This document shows, piece by piece, positions 54,590-63,777 of a stretch of DNA of 64,000 bases. How positions within the stretch are numbered: the stretch's first letter is position 1; every line of letters starts with the position of its first letter. The stretch covers positions 1 to 64,000 of the forward strand of contig CAWGGJ010000013.1 of NCBI GenBank assembly GCA_963822175.1, given 5' to 3'. Source of the DNA: FEB-25 sp963822175. GTDB taxonomy: Bacteria; Chloroflexota; Anaerolineae; Anaerolineales; UBA4823. Made by a program: the position numbers and the translations under genes. The notes beneath the pieces were generated by a model. It made no database searches. It saw only the letters and a list, made by a program, of their open reading frames with translations, and was not told the DNA's origin.

Positions 54590-55873
54590 TCATTTTACAT
54601 GTGGTCCTGGTCCAGTAGGTTGGGTTAGATGGCAGGTAGTACACACACTTAAAGTTCCAGTCTGGTTTTGCAGCTCAATGAATTTAATGGCATCGTTGGG
54701 TTCCCTGCTGGTTGCTATGGCATGCGTACTATCATGGCAGGCCTCACAATACACGCCACCGTGGCCTTTTGAAAAACGGTACAGGGGTTGGTCCTGGTTA
54801 TATTCATGGGTGTCAGTGGGCGTATGGCATTCATCACAGCGCGGTTCATTTAACCAGGGATCCGGATTTTGTTTGACCTGTTCCATCCCACCATGGCAGT
54901 CGATACAATCCATGTTTCTGCCTGGGTCAATTGGCGAGGGACACTTTAAGGACATTGCATCCCGCAGGCATTTTGTAGTTGGACCGGGATGGCAGGAATA
55001 GCAACCATCAAGGCTATCAGGAACAACTCCATTGTGTTGGTCGTGCATGGCATTCGATAGGCTGGGGACTCCGGCGACTCCAGGCATACCGAGAGCATTT
55101 GAACTGTGACACCTGGCACATAGCACTGGCCGGCTGTTGATCAGATTTGTGCCTTCTTCGGCATCGTGCAAGGCAAGGATATTCAGCTCAACACGGGGCT
55201 GGTCTCCTCCGGGCTCCTGACCAAACTCATGGCAGGTTTCGCAGTGCATTTCTGTAGAGACGGGTGCCACCACGGTAAGGGTTGCCAGGACCGAACCAGT
55301 GTCAATATCTTTTGCCGTCAACACAGCCAGCTGGTATGGATATCGTGTTGTGGGGCTACTGTCACTATATTCTGTAAGCGGGATGCCTTCTGCTACGAAA
55401 TAATCCCCCTTGACATCCATGACATCAGCCATGCCTTTCCCTTTCAGTCCAACATTATCTGGGAGCTGAACATCAAACAGCTGGGGTGCATAGGTCCAAA
55501 AGTTCGTCTTATCGGATGAGGTGGTATTGTCGGGAAATGCATACTGAACCCGGATACCCTGTGTGACGATTTGAGGAGGGTTGCCGCGTTTGATCACCTG
55601 TGCCCACAACGTATTGTAGGGTGGAAGGACAGCCAGATCCTGGAAATCGTGGTTGTAACAATGCATACCCAGGTCATTCCAACCTAGTAATACATAATAT
55701 CTGGGCGCCATTCTCTCAACCAGGGGCATGTAGCTTTGATTGAATACAGCTGCGTTACTCTTGATGTCTGTATACGTTGAGAGACCTAATACGATGACAA
55801 AAAGAAGCCCAACCCAAATTGCCTTATGAGAAATGACATGCTTTGTTTTGGCCAAGAATTGAAATTTATGCAT
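54590..55873 (-). CDS. Seven-heme cytochrome c
   Basis: The 427-aa product has an N-terminal membrane anchor or uncleaved signal (residues about 16-34) and seven CxxCH sites in the C-terminal two-thirds: CETCH, CARCH, CYSCH, CIDCH, CDECH, CEACH, CTTCH. The N-terminal region has no heme sites. It is likely exposed outside the membrane and carries electrons, possibly to an extracellular acceptor. No maturation genes are near. Confidence 0.93.
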   Translation of the reverse strand: MHKFQFLAKTKHVISHKAIWVGLLFVIVLGLSTYTDIKSNAAVFNQSYMPLVERMAPRYYVLLGWNDLGMHCYNHDFQDLAVLPPYNTLWAQVIKRGNPPQIVTQGIRVQYAFPDNTTSSDKTNFWTYAPQLFDVQLPDNVGLKGKGMADVMDVKGDYFVAEGIPLTEYSDSSPTTRYPYQLAVLTAKDIDTGSVLATLTVVAPVSTEMHCETCHEFGQEPGGDQPRVELNILALHDAEEGTNLINSRPVLCARCHSSNALGMPGVAGVPSLSNAMHDQHNGVVPDSLDGCYSCHPGPTTKCLRDAMSLKCPSPIDPGRNMDCIDCHGGMEQVKQNPDPWLNEPRCDECHTPTDTHEYNQDQPLYRFSKGHGGVYCEACHDSTHAIATSREPNDAIKFIELQNQTGTLSVCTTCHLTQPTGPGPHVK

Positions 55874-56005
55874 ATGTCCCTCCGATTTTAATTATGCGTT
55901 AATTTGTAATGATAATTCACTATATCATACGGGTGAAGGAAAATAAATTTGTCCTATATTATAATCGCATTAAGAGAAAATTAATTAATTCTCATATTAT
56001 ACAGC

Positions 56006-56038
56006 CTGGATGGGATAGATCTATCTCACCCAGGCTGA
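56006..56038 (-). terminator. Hairpin after the sigma-operon membrane protein gene
   Basis: An inverted repeat (CAGCCTGG at 56006 with CCAGGCTG ending at 56038, with further internal pairing) lies just past the stop at 56046. There is no clear T run. Confidence 0.55.
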
Positions 56039-56045
56039 ATATTAA

Positions 56046-57935
56046 TCATGGATTTGCAACCGCCTGCACGTATGCACTATAAACAAAGTCTGAGCCACCT
56101 GCATTGGTGATGCGCCCGCTGAAGCGCCAGGCAGGTACCAACATACGGTAAGCCGGGTCAAGAGTGAAATCAAACGGCATGTTGCTTAGGTTTGGGGCAA
56201 GGTACACCAGCTCAACTTTATCAATGACAGCTTCTGCCATGCTGAGATCGGGGGGCATCTGACCTTCGTCGGAAGGATGTACTTGTAAAATGAACCAGTC
56301 CAGGGTGTTGTCAACCAATCCGCCTTGTGCATAGAGGGGAATATCCGCAGGCACATCCACCGGTAGGTCAGGAAGGATCAACTTCCTTCCATCACTCAGC
56401 TCAAGGAAATCACCTTCCGCAGTACGGCGAACAGTACCATCGAAATATCCGCTAAATTCATCGAAAGGTTCCCAACCTGCCAGCTGCAGCGTGCGGGTGT
56501 CATCCAGTTCTATCACTTCACCCCAGGCATGGATGTAACCCTGATTGGCCTGCAGGTATTGCAATAGATCTGAGACATCACCTTCAAGAACGAGATTGTT
56601 TAGCTGCACGTAGGGAGCTTTATCAGGTTCTGTAGCCAGCAGGACAGTGGGTGCCCCGAACAAGTCTGCGTGCTCTCCTGCAGGATAAATTCGTCCCCAA
56701 TATTGCGGGTTGCCATCCTGAGTTAGATAGTACGAGATTGAAATCTGGTCGCTAGGCTGGCCAGCTTTGAGAAGCTCCCAGGCTTGTTCAGCGCTTATTA
56801 CAGGGTATGCGCCAACTGACTGATAGTCATCCCGGCTGACCCATGCTGAACCTACCTGCCCTTGGGGATCGATCTTGACAGATGCAGAATGGTAGGTGAC
56901 CGGTATATCGTTCAACAGACGGTAGAAATTCACCAGTCCGTAATTGTACTGGCTGAGATCAACTTCATGTGGGTAATCCAGGTAGCCACGTTCACTCAGA
57001 TATTGGCTGGCTGACGTTACTGCCTGTTCCGCAGGTGGCAGCCCGGTTTGTGGGTACTGGTGACCCCCATAGGTGGGGAAAATGGACAGATCAGTATAAG
57101 ACAGCTCACTGTTCCACATGGACAGATTTTGCATGCCATCCACAGCGATATAGCTGCGCTCGAACTGTTCGGAGGTGACTGAATCCATCCAGGCTGGCAT
57201 ATATAGTTGGGCATTTAGTCCCCATTCTGATGCGATCTGCCCAGCTTCTTCAAGGGTCAGAGGCGTGTTCTCCAGGCGGTAATAAGCGGTCACTTCTGAT
57301 GGGCTGGAAGGTATCTCGGTAGCCAGACTGACGGGCACCCCTTCAGGCATGTTGCCCGTACCACTCCCTCCATACCCGGATCCGAGGGCGTCTACCAATG
57401 AAGGCAACGCAGGTGGCTGGTTAGGGATGGGTTGAGGGGTGAAGTTGATCGCCACAGGAGATTGCGAGGTGGGTGGCACCACGGTTGGAGTGAGGGGTGA
57501 GAAGGGAGTAGGTACCGTGGTATTGGTGGGTGGTGTCGCCAACACCAGCTGCGTTTGAGTGGGGGATGGGAAGAGTGAGGGAAGAGAGACCCACATAATG
57601 GCGAATAAGATGATGCCGACGAGGGCAAATGCAAGTAGGCGTTTCATGGTGGTTTTCCTTTCTGGAATAGAGAATGATTGCCACAACGCAGACAGCCTTC
57701 CTGGATAATCTGCCTGACCACCTGCCTGTGCTGTCTTGTGGAGCTGCAGCTCCAACCGGTCAGCAAATACGGGGTCAGGCTCTATGCTGTCAGCCAGCGT
57801 GAGCAGATTCCCAGCCAGACCTGATGGGAAGCCAGGTTCACCGGGTGCAGGTTCCACCCGATTTTCACGATCAGTCAGGTATGTAGTAAGCTCAACCAGC
57901 TCATCGGCAGTTGGATGGCTCGATTTTTTGTCCAT
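56046..57935 (-). CDS. Membrane protein with anti-sigma-like N terminus
   Basis: I use ATG 57935, which shares its A with the sigma TGA and has GGAGG upstream. The 629-aa product has a cytoplasmic N-terminal part (residues 1-95), one membrane segment (about 100-120), a Pro/Thr-rich linker and a large outer domain with two or more repeated beta-like parts. The position after an ECF sigma gene and the topology suggest an anti-sigma factor or signal receptor; the N terminus has no obvious zinc motif. Confidence 0.75.
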   Translation of the reverse strand: MDKKSSHPTADELVELTTYLTDRENRVEPAPGEPGFPSGLAGNLLTLADSIEPDPVFADRLELQLHKTAQAGGQADYPGRLSALWQSFSIPERKTTMKRLLAFALVGIILFAIMWVSLPSLFPSPTQTQLVLATPPTNTTVPTPFSPLTPTVVPPTSQSPVAINFTPQPIPNQPPALPSLVDALGSGYGGSGTGNMPEGVPVSLATEIPSSPSEVTAYYRLENTPLTLEEAGQIASEWGLNAQLYMPAWMDSVTSEQFERSYIAVDGMQNLSMWNSELSYTDLSIFPTYGGHQYPQTGLPPAEQAVTSASQYLSERGYLDYPHEVDLSQYNYGLVNFYRLLNDIPVTYHSASVKIDPQGQVGSAWVSRDDYQSVGAYPVISAEQAWELLKAGQPSDQISISYYLTQDGNPQYWGRIYPAGEHADLFGAPTVLLATEPDKAPYVQLNNLVLEGDVSDLLQYLQANQGYIHAWGEVIELDDTRTLQLAGWEPFDEFSGYFDGTVRRTAEGDFLELSDGRKLILPDLPVDVPADIPLYAQGGLVDNTLDWFILQVHPSDEGQMPPDLSMAEAVIDKVELVYLAPNLSNMPFDFTLDPAYRMLVPAWRFSGRITNAGGSDFVYSAYVQAVANP

Positions 57936-58636
57936 CACGACACCTCCAGGTTTATGGCTAACCGTTCTTGCAGGTCGCAGATGCCACGGTGGACTAACAT
58001 CTTCACCGCAGCTTCGCTCTTACCCACCACCTGTGCTGCCTCAGCCAGGCTTAACCCACCAAAGATGCACAATACCAGTGCCTCAGCCCGCTCAGGGCTG
58101 ATGAGACGCAGCACCCTGACCACACGGGCGAGCTCCAGATGCTGCAATGCTGCTTCCTCAGGTAATGGGATGGGGCTTTTTAAATCCTCCACCTCTTCCA
58201 GGGGCAGCTCGGTGCGGCTGCGGCGGTAGTGGTCTACCAGTTTATGACTGGCAATGCCAAACAACCAGGAAGAAAAGTTACCCTGCCCGCGAAAGCTCCG
58301 GATGGATTCGAGGGCGGTGAGGAATGTCTGGGCAGTCAAGTCCTCTGCTTCCTGAACATGACCCGTACGCGCCAGGTGATAGCGGTAGATACCGGGCAGG
58401 TAGCGGTGGTACAGTTCTGTGAATGCCTCTGGGTCATTTACAGCGCGGCGCGCCAGTTCTATATCCCCAGTAATAGAACTACTGGCAGCATTACCGTTCG
58501 GATAAGAGCTGACCTGGGTCATGAACATGGACAGAGTGGTGAGTTTGAGCATTTGTAACCTTTGCAAAAAACGTAGCGTTGTGAATGCAATCATATGTCG
58601 TTGCACCTCTCGAAAAGGTAACAGGGAATTTGCCAT
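57935..58636 (-). CDS. ECF sigma factor
   Basis: The 233-aa reading has a sigma-70 region 2 (DPEAFTELYHRYLPGIYRYH, AEDLTAQTFLTALESIRSF, NFSSWLFGIASHKLVDHYRR) and a region 4 (SLAEAAQVVGKSEAAVKMLV HRG). The first 38 residues look non-family, and the ATG at residue 39 (58522, MTQVSSYP) is a possible true start. It is coupled by one base to the membrane protein downstream, probably its regulator. Confidence 0.88.
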   Translation of the reverse strand: MANSLLPFREVQRHMIAFTTLRFLQRLQMLKLTTLSMFMTQVSSYPNGNAASSSITGDIELARRAVNDPEAFTELYHRYLPGIYRYHLARTGHVQEAEDLTAQTFLTALESIRSFRGQGNFSSWLFGIASHKLVDHYRRSRTELPLEEVEDLKSPIPLPEEAALQHLELARVVRVLRLISPERAEALVLCIFGGLSLAEAAQVVGKSEAAVKMLVHRGICDLQERLAINLEVS

Positions 58637-58805
58637 AAGTTCATTTTAGATGAGAAAGGAAGGAAAGGAAAGCGAGGGAGATAGGCACATAGCTGATAGC
58701 TATTGGTATTAACCCAAGAATGGTTGAAGCCTTGAAATTTTTTTGGTGGGTAGAGCATGGTAAATTATGGATATAATACCTGTATTAACCCCAAGGAGAA
58801 CAACG

Positions 58806-59516
58806 TTGGATATCAAGGATGATGCAGAAAAACCAAAAATGATTGAGGTTCGTTCCAATGGATCGTATCTCGTTAGTGGCAATATCCCGCTGGTGAGCAA
58901 GACCCAGGTCGTCTCTGAATATGGGGAGCCGCTGAGCTGGAAAAAAGACGGGGAGATTCCAACAGAAGAACCTTATTACCTGTGCCGCTGTGGCGCGTCC
59001 AAAAATAAACCATTTTGCGACAGGAGTCACCGGGCGATCAATTTTGACGGGACGGAGATGGCTCCCACAGATCATATTGCTGAACGCAGGGAGACATACC
59101 CGGGCAGTCACAACATCGTCATCCGGATCGATATGAATGTCTGCACGAGTTCAGGTTTCTGCGCCAACCAGTTCACCAGCATCGCCGAGATGGCGACCCA
59201 TACCGACGATACACAGGTGCGCGCACTGGCGATCGCCATGGTGGAGCATTGTCCTTCCGGTGCACTGACTTATACCCTAAAAGAGGGAGATGCGGATATC
59301 GAGGTCGACCTGCCCCAGCAGATCGCCGTGACTACCGAGATCACGACACAGGGCGCGATCCTTGGTCCATTGTGGGTGATGGGCGGAATCCCGATCATCC
59401 GCTCAGATGGGCAACCGTTTGAGACCCGCAACCGGGTAACGCTGTGCAACTGCGGGCACTCACAAATGAAGCCATTGTGCGATGGCTCTCACAGGGACTA
59501 CCCGACAAAAGTATAA
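58806..59516 (+). CDS. Double CDGSH/ferredoxin-like iron-sulfur protein
   Basis: I start at TTG 58806, seven bases after AAGGAG; ATG 58767 has no ribosome site. The 236-aa product has two CDGSH-type sites, YLCRCGASKNKPFCDRSH near residue 74 and LCNCGHSQMKPLCDGSH near residue 215. A middle ferredoxin-like segment has MNVCTSSGFC and VEHCPSGAL. This three-module design is seen in bacterial CDGSH proteins. It likely carries electrons or responds to redox state. Confidence 0.85.
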   Translation: MDIKDDAEKPKMIEVRSNGSYLVSGNIPLVSKTQVVSEYGEPLSWKKDGEIPTEEPYYLCRCGASKNKPFCDRSHRAINFDGTEMAPTDHIAERRETYPGSHNIVIRIDMNVCTSSGFCANQFTSIAEMATHTDDTQVRALAIAMVEHCPSGALTYTLKEGDADIEVDLPQQIAVTTEITTQGAILGPLWVMGGIPIIRSDGQPFETRNRVTLCNCGHSQMKPLCDGSHRDYPTKV

Positions 59517-59552
59517 ACAAAGTGGTCTACACAAAAACCTGGTAAAAAAAGT

Positions 59553-59581
59553 AAACCCTCGGGCAACTCGCCCGAGGGTTT
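59553..59581 (+). terminator. Bidirectional terminator after the CDGSH gene
   Basis: A perfect 12-bp stem (59553-59564 with 59570-59581, 5-base loop) ending in AAA/TTT, 37 bases past the stop. Confidence 0.9.
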
Positions 59582-59586
59582 CGTAT

Positions 59587-59700
59587 TTATATGAGGTTGG
59601 CCAAATCCTTGATCACCTGAGGTGTTTCCGGGTCGAAAGCAACGATATCCATCATGCCCGCAGCCTTCGGATCGGCAATGATGAAACCGTTGAAAGTCAT
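59587..59700 (-). pseudogene. C-terminal gene remnant of unknown family
   Basis: A short minus-strand frame reads VMTFNGFIIADPKAAGMMDI and then VAFDPETPQVIKDLANLI, ending at TAA 59587. The sequence has coding character but no ribosome site or N-terminal part; a stop lies a few codons upstream. It ends near a terminator. It is probably the tail of a lost gene. Confidence 0.35.
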
Positions 59701-59773
59701 AACGGTTACAACCAGGTTTTAGAACCTACAGTAGAAGGAAGATGCAGACTTTTTCTCCCATTGATTAAGCAAA

Positions 59774-60256
59774 TTAACCAGCGTTTGCTATAGACTTGAT
59801 AAAATCCAGCAGCTCCAGGCTTTCTTGCAACCAAACCATGGGATTCGTGGCAGTCTTTACATAGCGGATCACCCCATTGCGGTCAATCACCACGGATGCA
59901 GTGCGCTGGATAAATATCATTGCCTTCTCCAATCCATATAGGTGATATACGCTGCGCTCAGGGTCTGCCAAGACTGGGAAGGGCAAATGCAGGGAATCGA
60001 CATAACGCCTGGCTTTCTCCAGTGAATCTCCCAGGATCAGCAATACCTCACAATTTGCATCCTGGAATTCTTTGAATGACCGTCCCAACTGGGCGGAATG
60101 GCTCCGGCACTGCATTCAATTAAATTCGCGCACAAAGAACAGGTAAACGTTTTTCTTTGAGTGGAAATCAGCTAATGTAACCTCAGTCCCATTGCTTGCA
60201 GGGAGGCTCAACTCGGGGGCTAGCGAACCGATAGTGATTTCAAGGTTATCTTTCAT
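59774..60256 (-). CDS. Peroxiredoxin-like selenoprotein (UxxC), in-frame TGA
   Basis: From ATG 60256 (AGGAGG four bases upstream) the frame contains one TGA at 60116-60118 (codon 47) and then continues through MQCRSHSAQLGRSFKEFQDA to the stop at 59774, giving 160 residues. The TGA lies where AhpC/TSA-like proteins have the peroxidatic Cys: VREFN-U-MQC. The N-terminal part (ITIGSLAPELSLPASNGTEV) and LADPERSVYHLYG fit the family. A SECIS-like hairpin follows at 60080-60096. Confidence 0.82.
60080..60096 (-). promoter_or_regulatory. Putative bacterial SECIS hairpin
   Basis: On the minus strand CCGCCC, loop AGTT, GGG, a bulged A and CGG form a 6-bp stem. The loop starts 26 bases after the in-frame TGA and has G among its first two bases. 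Confidence 0.5.
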
Positions 60257-60692
60257 CATTCCTCCTGGGATTCTTGGTCTATGAGCTGTCCATATTTTTA
60301 AGCATACCCTTTAAATTAGTTCTTCCAACAAATTTACCGTATCCAATTGTTTCTTTGTCTAAAGGCTTATATTTGATTGGGCAATAAACAAGTTAATTGG
60401 ATGATATGTTGTTTTTTCTTCGAAGACTTGTTGTTGCGCATGTGAAGAATATAAACCTTTTCTTGGGAGAAGCCATGTTAATATTTCTTTTCATTTGATT
60501 ATACCCGTCCAAAGTAAGGCATTAAACCATACCCAAGATGGGTTTCTAAGTTACCAATTCGTGCTATGCTAATGAACAGGCAATATGTTTTTGGATATTA
60601 ACGACTCTGAGTTAGATAGATTTAATTGCGTATTAATTACAGCTGAGAAGAAATCCGTACATATAGAGAAGACCACACATGCAGGGTAAATT
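60257..60692. other. Divergent intergenic region
   Basis: This lies between the selenoprotein (-) and the histidine kinase (+). It must hold both promoters. I see A/T-rich sequence, no gene and none of the boxes described elsewhere. Confidence 0.5.
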
Positions 60693-62180
60693 ATGAACAT
60701 CTTTCGTAAACTCCGCTGGAAATTGACATTGAGTTATACCATCGTAACCATATGCACATTTCTGATGGTTATATTGATCCTGGTAGGCATTTTATTACCT
60801 CGAATATTTATACCTGCTAATGTATTAACTCCCGAAGGAATATTTCAAAGCATTCGCGAAAGCTCATATCCATTATGGCGCCATATTCTTTCACAATCAC
60901 CTGTCGATACCTTATTAGTGAGGTATCTCTTGGAAGATATGAACGGGACAATTACCAGTGATGATATCCTTCGTATTGGTTCAATCCGATTATTTGTTAG
61001 GACAACAGCTTATATACGTGCTTTCATTATTGGGGCGGATGGAACATTGCTGGGAAAATCTGATCGCATTACTGTTCCAAATTTGATCGTCGGACAACCC
61101 TTCGATCCAAATATATATCAAGGTCTGGAAGGACCCCTGACTGCAGCCATGGCAGGCGATACGGACACAAAACATTTATTTTCTGTATTCGAGCCAAACA
61201 AACGCTTTTTATTGGCATTACCAATCTTTGATGAGGCAGATGATATGGAAAACAAGGTGGTGGGGGTTGTTGTGTTAATTCTTAAGTCAATCCCCACCCG
61301 GGAACTGATTCCTTTGCATATGCTTAATATTGCCGGGAGAAGCCTTTTAATCCTGCTAGTTGCCGCAGGGATAATGGGAGCAATATTTGGTACTTTTTTT
61401 GCAAATGGATTGTCAAAACGTTTCAAGAGATTATTTATTACCATTGATGCATGGAGTGAGGGTGATTTCTCAAAGTTCATTACAGATGATACAGGAGACG
61501 AGATTTCGCAATTTTCACAAAGACTAAATAGCATGGCGAAACAATTACAAGAGTTGCTGCACAGGCGGCAGGAAATGGCAGTTTCTGAAGAGCGCAACCG
61601 GTTGGCGCGTGACCTTCACGACAGTGCCAAGCAGCAGGCACTAGCGGCTTCCCTTCAGTTAGGTACTGCTCTGACTCTCTTCGAACAGGATTCAGAAGCT
61701 GCCAAGAAACACTTGTTGGAAGCTGATGCACTGGTTGATTCTGTCCGGAATGAGCTCACCAATTTGGTACTTGAATTGCGGCCTCAGACGATCGATGGGC
61801 AGGATTTTTCTGAATTATTGAGAGAGTACATATTTGACTGGTCTCAGAGAAGTGGGATTGAGACGAATGTGAATATTGAAGGTGACAAGGATACTCCACT
61901 TGAAACCAGGGAAGCCTTGTTCCGGATAATCCAGGAAGCTCTGGCAAATATTGCACGTCACAGCTCTGCCAGTGTTGTTGATGTATCACTTGATTATGAA
62001 GAAAATGTAGTTAAAATGATGATTACGGATAATGGACGTGGATTTGATGTACTCCAACAGCATCGGGGGCTTGGACTTGCCTCAATGCGAGAACGGACAG
62101 AAGTGTTGGGTGGCAGCTTTACAGTGGAAAGTGTCCCGAATCAGGGCACAAAAATCCTTGTAGCTTTAAATATCCCTTAG
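60693..62180 (+). CDS. NarL-type sensor histidine kinase
   Basis: The 495-aa product has an N-terminal membrane segment (about 13-36), an extracytoplasmic sensor region, a second membrane segment (about 217-240), a HAMP linker (FKRLFITIDAWSEGDFSKFI), a HisKA_3 motif RNRLARDLHDSAKQQ with His309, and a HATPase domain (RHSSASVVDVSLD, DNGRGFD, GLGLASMRERTEVLGG). It autophosphorylates and passes phosphate to the response regulator 12 bases downstream. The stimulus is unknown. Confidence 0.93.
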   Translation: MNIFRKLRWKLTLSYTIVTICTFLMVILILVGILLPRIFIPANVLTPEGIFQSIRESSYPLWRHILSQSPVDTLLVRYLLEDMNGTITSDDILRIGSIRLFVRTTAYIRAFIIGADGTLLGKSDRITVPNLIVGQPFDPNIYQGLEGPLTAAMAGDTDTKHLFSVFEPNKRFLLALPIFDEADDMENKVVGVVVLILKSIPTRELIPLHMLNIAGRSLLILLVAAGIMGAIFGTFFANGLSKRFKRLFITIDAWSEGDFSKFITDDTGDEISQFSQRLNSMAKQLQELLHRRQEMAVSEERNRLARDLHDSAKQQALAASLQLGTALTLFEQDSEAAKKHLLEADALVDSVRNELTNLVLELRPQTIDGQDFSELLREYIFDWSQRSGIETNVNIEGDKDTPLETREALFRIIQEALANIARHSSASVVDVSLDYEENVVKMMITDNGRGFDVLQQHRGLGLASMRERTEVLGGSFTVESVPNQGTKILVALNIP

Positions 62181-62192
62181 AAAGGTGTCGTC

Positions 62193-62855
62193 ATGGCAGA
62201 ACCAACGGAAGCAATTTCAGTGATGATCGTTGACGACCATGAAATGGTCCGACAAGGTGCCTCCAGTTATCTGGAAGCGCAACCTGATATCTCAGTAGTA
62301 GCTCAAGCTGGATCAGGAGAAGAAGCTGTTAAGCTAGCACAAGAATTCGTCCCCAACGTGGTGCTGATGGATCTTGTAATGCCAGGAATGGATGGCGTTG
62401 AGGCTACCCGGAAGGTAAAGAATGTGAGTCCACGCACACAAATCATCATCCTGACCTCTTTCCATCAGGACGAATATATCTTTCCCGCCCTTCAGGCGGG
62501 AGCAATCTCATATCTACTCAAAGATGTGAAAGCTTCCGAGCTTGTCGAAGCAATTCGTCGTGCTGCCCGGGGAGAAGCCACTCTCCACCCAAAGATCGCA
62601 GCACGGGTGATCAAGACATTCCGCAGCCTGGAACCAGAAGAAACTACTCCCTTCATAACATTGACCGAGCGCGAAATGGAAGTGCTTAAACTAATCGCCA
62701 AAGGTAACTCAAATGAAAGAATTGCCGAACAGCTGGTTATCAGCATGGGTACAGTCAAGGGTCATGTCAGTAATATTTTAAGCAAGTTGCACCTGGTTGA
62801 TCGAACCCAGGCAGCTGCCTACGCATGGCAAGAAGGAATTGTTCGACGCGAGTAA
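62193..62855 (+). CDS. NarL/FixJ-type response regulator
   Basis: The 220-aa product has a receiver domain with acidic pocket Asp14-Asp15, phospho-acceptor Asp60 (VVLMDLVMPGMDG), and a C-terminal LuxR-type HTH (LTEREMEVLKLIAKGNSNER). It is the cognate partner of the kinase. Targets are unknown. A terminator follows. Confidence 0.94.
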   Translation: MAEPTEAISVMIVDDHEMVRQGASSYLEAQPDISVVAQAGSGEEAVKLAQEFVPNVVLMDLVMPGMDGVEATRKVKNVSPRTQIIILTSFHQDEYIFPALQAGAISYLLKDVKASELVEAIRRAARGEATLHPKIAARVIKTFRSLEPEETTPFITLTEREMEVLKLIAKGNSNERIAEQLVISMGTVKGHVSNILSKLHLVDRTQAAAYAWQEGIVRRE

Positions 62856-62881
62856 AGTTAAATATAATTAGCACTACCTTT

Positions 62882-62921
62882 ATGGGGTTGTCCGCCATAC
62901 TTTTGAAGCCGACAACCCCAT
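62882..62921 (+). terminator. Terminator of the two-component operon
   Basis: An 11-bp stem (62882-62892 with 62911-62921, 18-base loop), followed by TTTATTTA, 26 bases past the response regulator stop. Confidence 0.75.
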
Positions 62922-63225
62922 ATTTATTTAATCCTGAAACATATCTGTAAGGGGGAAGTTAGTGTTGCTTTGGAGGGTGATAGGTTGCTCCAAAGAACTA
63001 TATGTAAACACTTCCACAGTAAACCAAGAACACCCACACAGGCTCGTGTGCTCAACAGTGTTTTTCGCTATGATAAGAACAGAAAATTCAACCAACCCAA
63101 ACACAATAATTGATAGATAAGAGGAAATAGGAGACGAAAAAATGAATACCAGGCAGATCTATAAAGATATCTCGAACAAGGTCAACCCAAGTGAATTTAT
63201 AAAATCAAAAAGAAAGGAGGTTAGC

Positions 63226-63561
63226 ATGTCTACTAAAAGTGCGTTGAGGATCGTATTATCGGCCAGTGTGTTAGTGGCGATCTTACTTGCTGTACAGGTG
63301 ATAGTCAGTAAATCTGAAGCAAATTCAGCATCGCAGATCCATCCTGCAAACTACTATGTTGGCTCTGATTGGATTGAACGGCACCCCTCAGTCATCGACC
63401 CTGCAAATTACTATGCTGGTTCTGATTGGATTGAACGCCACCCAACAATAATCCGCCCGTCAAATTACTATGATCTTTCCGACTATTATGAACGGCATCC
63501 TCGGGATCCCTATGCTGGTTCAGATTATATTGAGCGCCATCCCATTCAGCCTGATAAGTAA
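63226..63561 (+). CDS. SDWIERHP-repeat secreted small protein
   Basis: From ATG 63226 (AAAGGAGG upstream) the 111-aa product has a signal-like hydrophobic stretch (LRIVLSASVLVAILLAVQVI). Tandem repeats follow: NYYVGSDWIERHP, NYYAGSDWIERHP, NYYDLSDYYERHP, DPYAGSDYIERHP. An in-frame ATG at 63142 with its own AGGAG would add 28 residues. The repeat rhythm is about 17-18 residues, shorter in the last. The frameshifted 53727-54210 gene is a paralog. The function is unknown; the motif might bind metal or a partner. Confidence 0.72.
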   Translation: MSTKSALRIVLSASVLVAILLAVQVIVSKSEANSASQIHPANYYVGSDWIERHPSVIDPANYYAGSDWIERHPTIIRPSNYYDLSDYYERHPRDPYAGSDYIERHPIQPDK

Positions 63562-63587
63562 GCCATTAGCCATGGTCATACCCACCC

Positions 63588-63620
63588 CACCTGCAGATGA
63601 TGCATCTGCAGGTGTTTTTT
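63588..63620 (+). terminator. Terminator of the repeat-protein gene
   Basis: A 12-bp stem (63588-63599 with 63603-63614, 3-base loop), followed by six T, 27 bases past the stop. Confidence 0.92.
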
Positions 63621-63777
63621 ATTCCACGTACATCTGGCTGGGTAGTTTACTTTTTAAGTATATAAATCCTGGCGTACGAAAATAGTATGTGGAGTATACA
63701 TAGAAGAGGGGAGGGCAATGAGCCACCTCATTGTGATATGCACAACTTCCTTACACAATTATGATAGGTCGGCAAGC

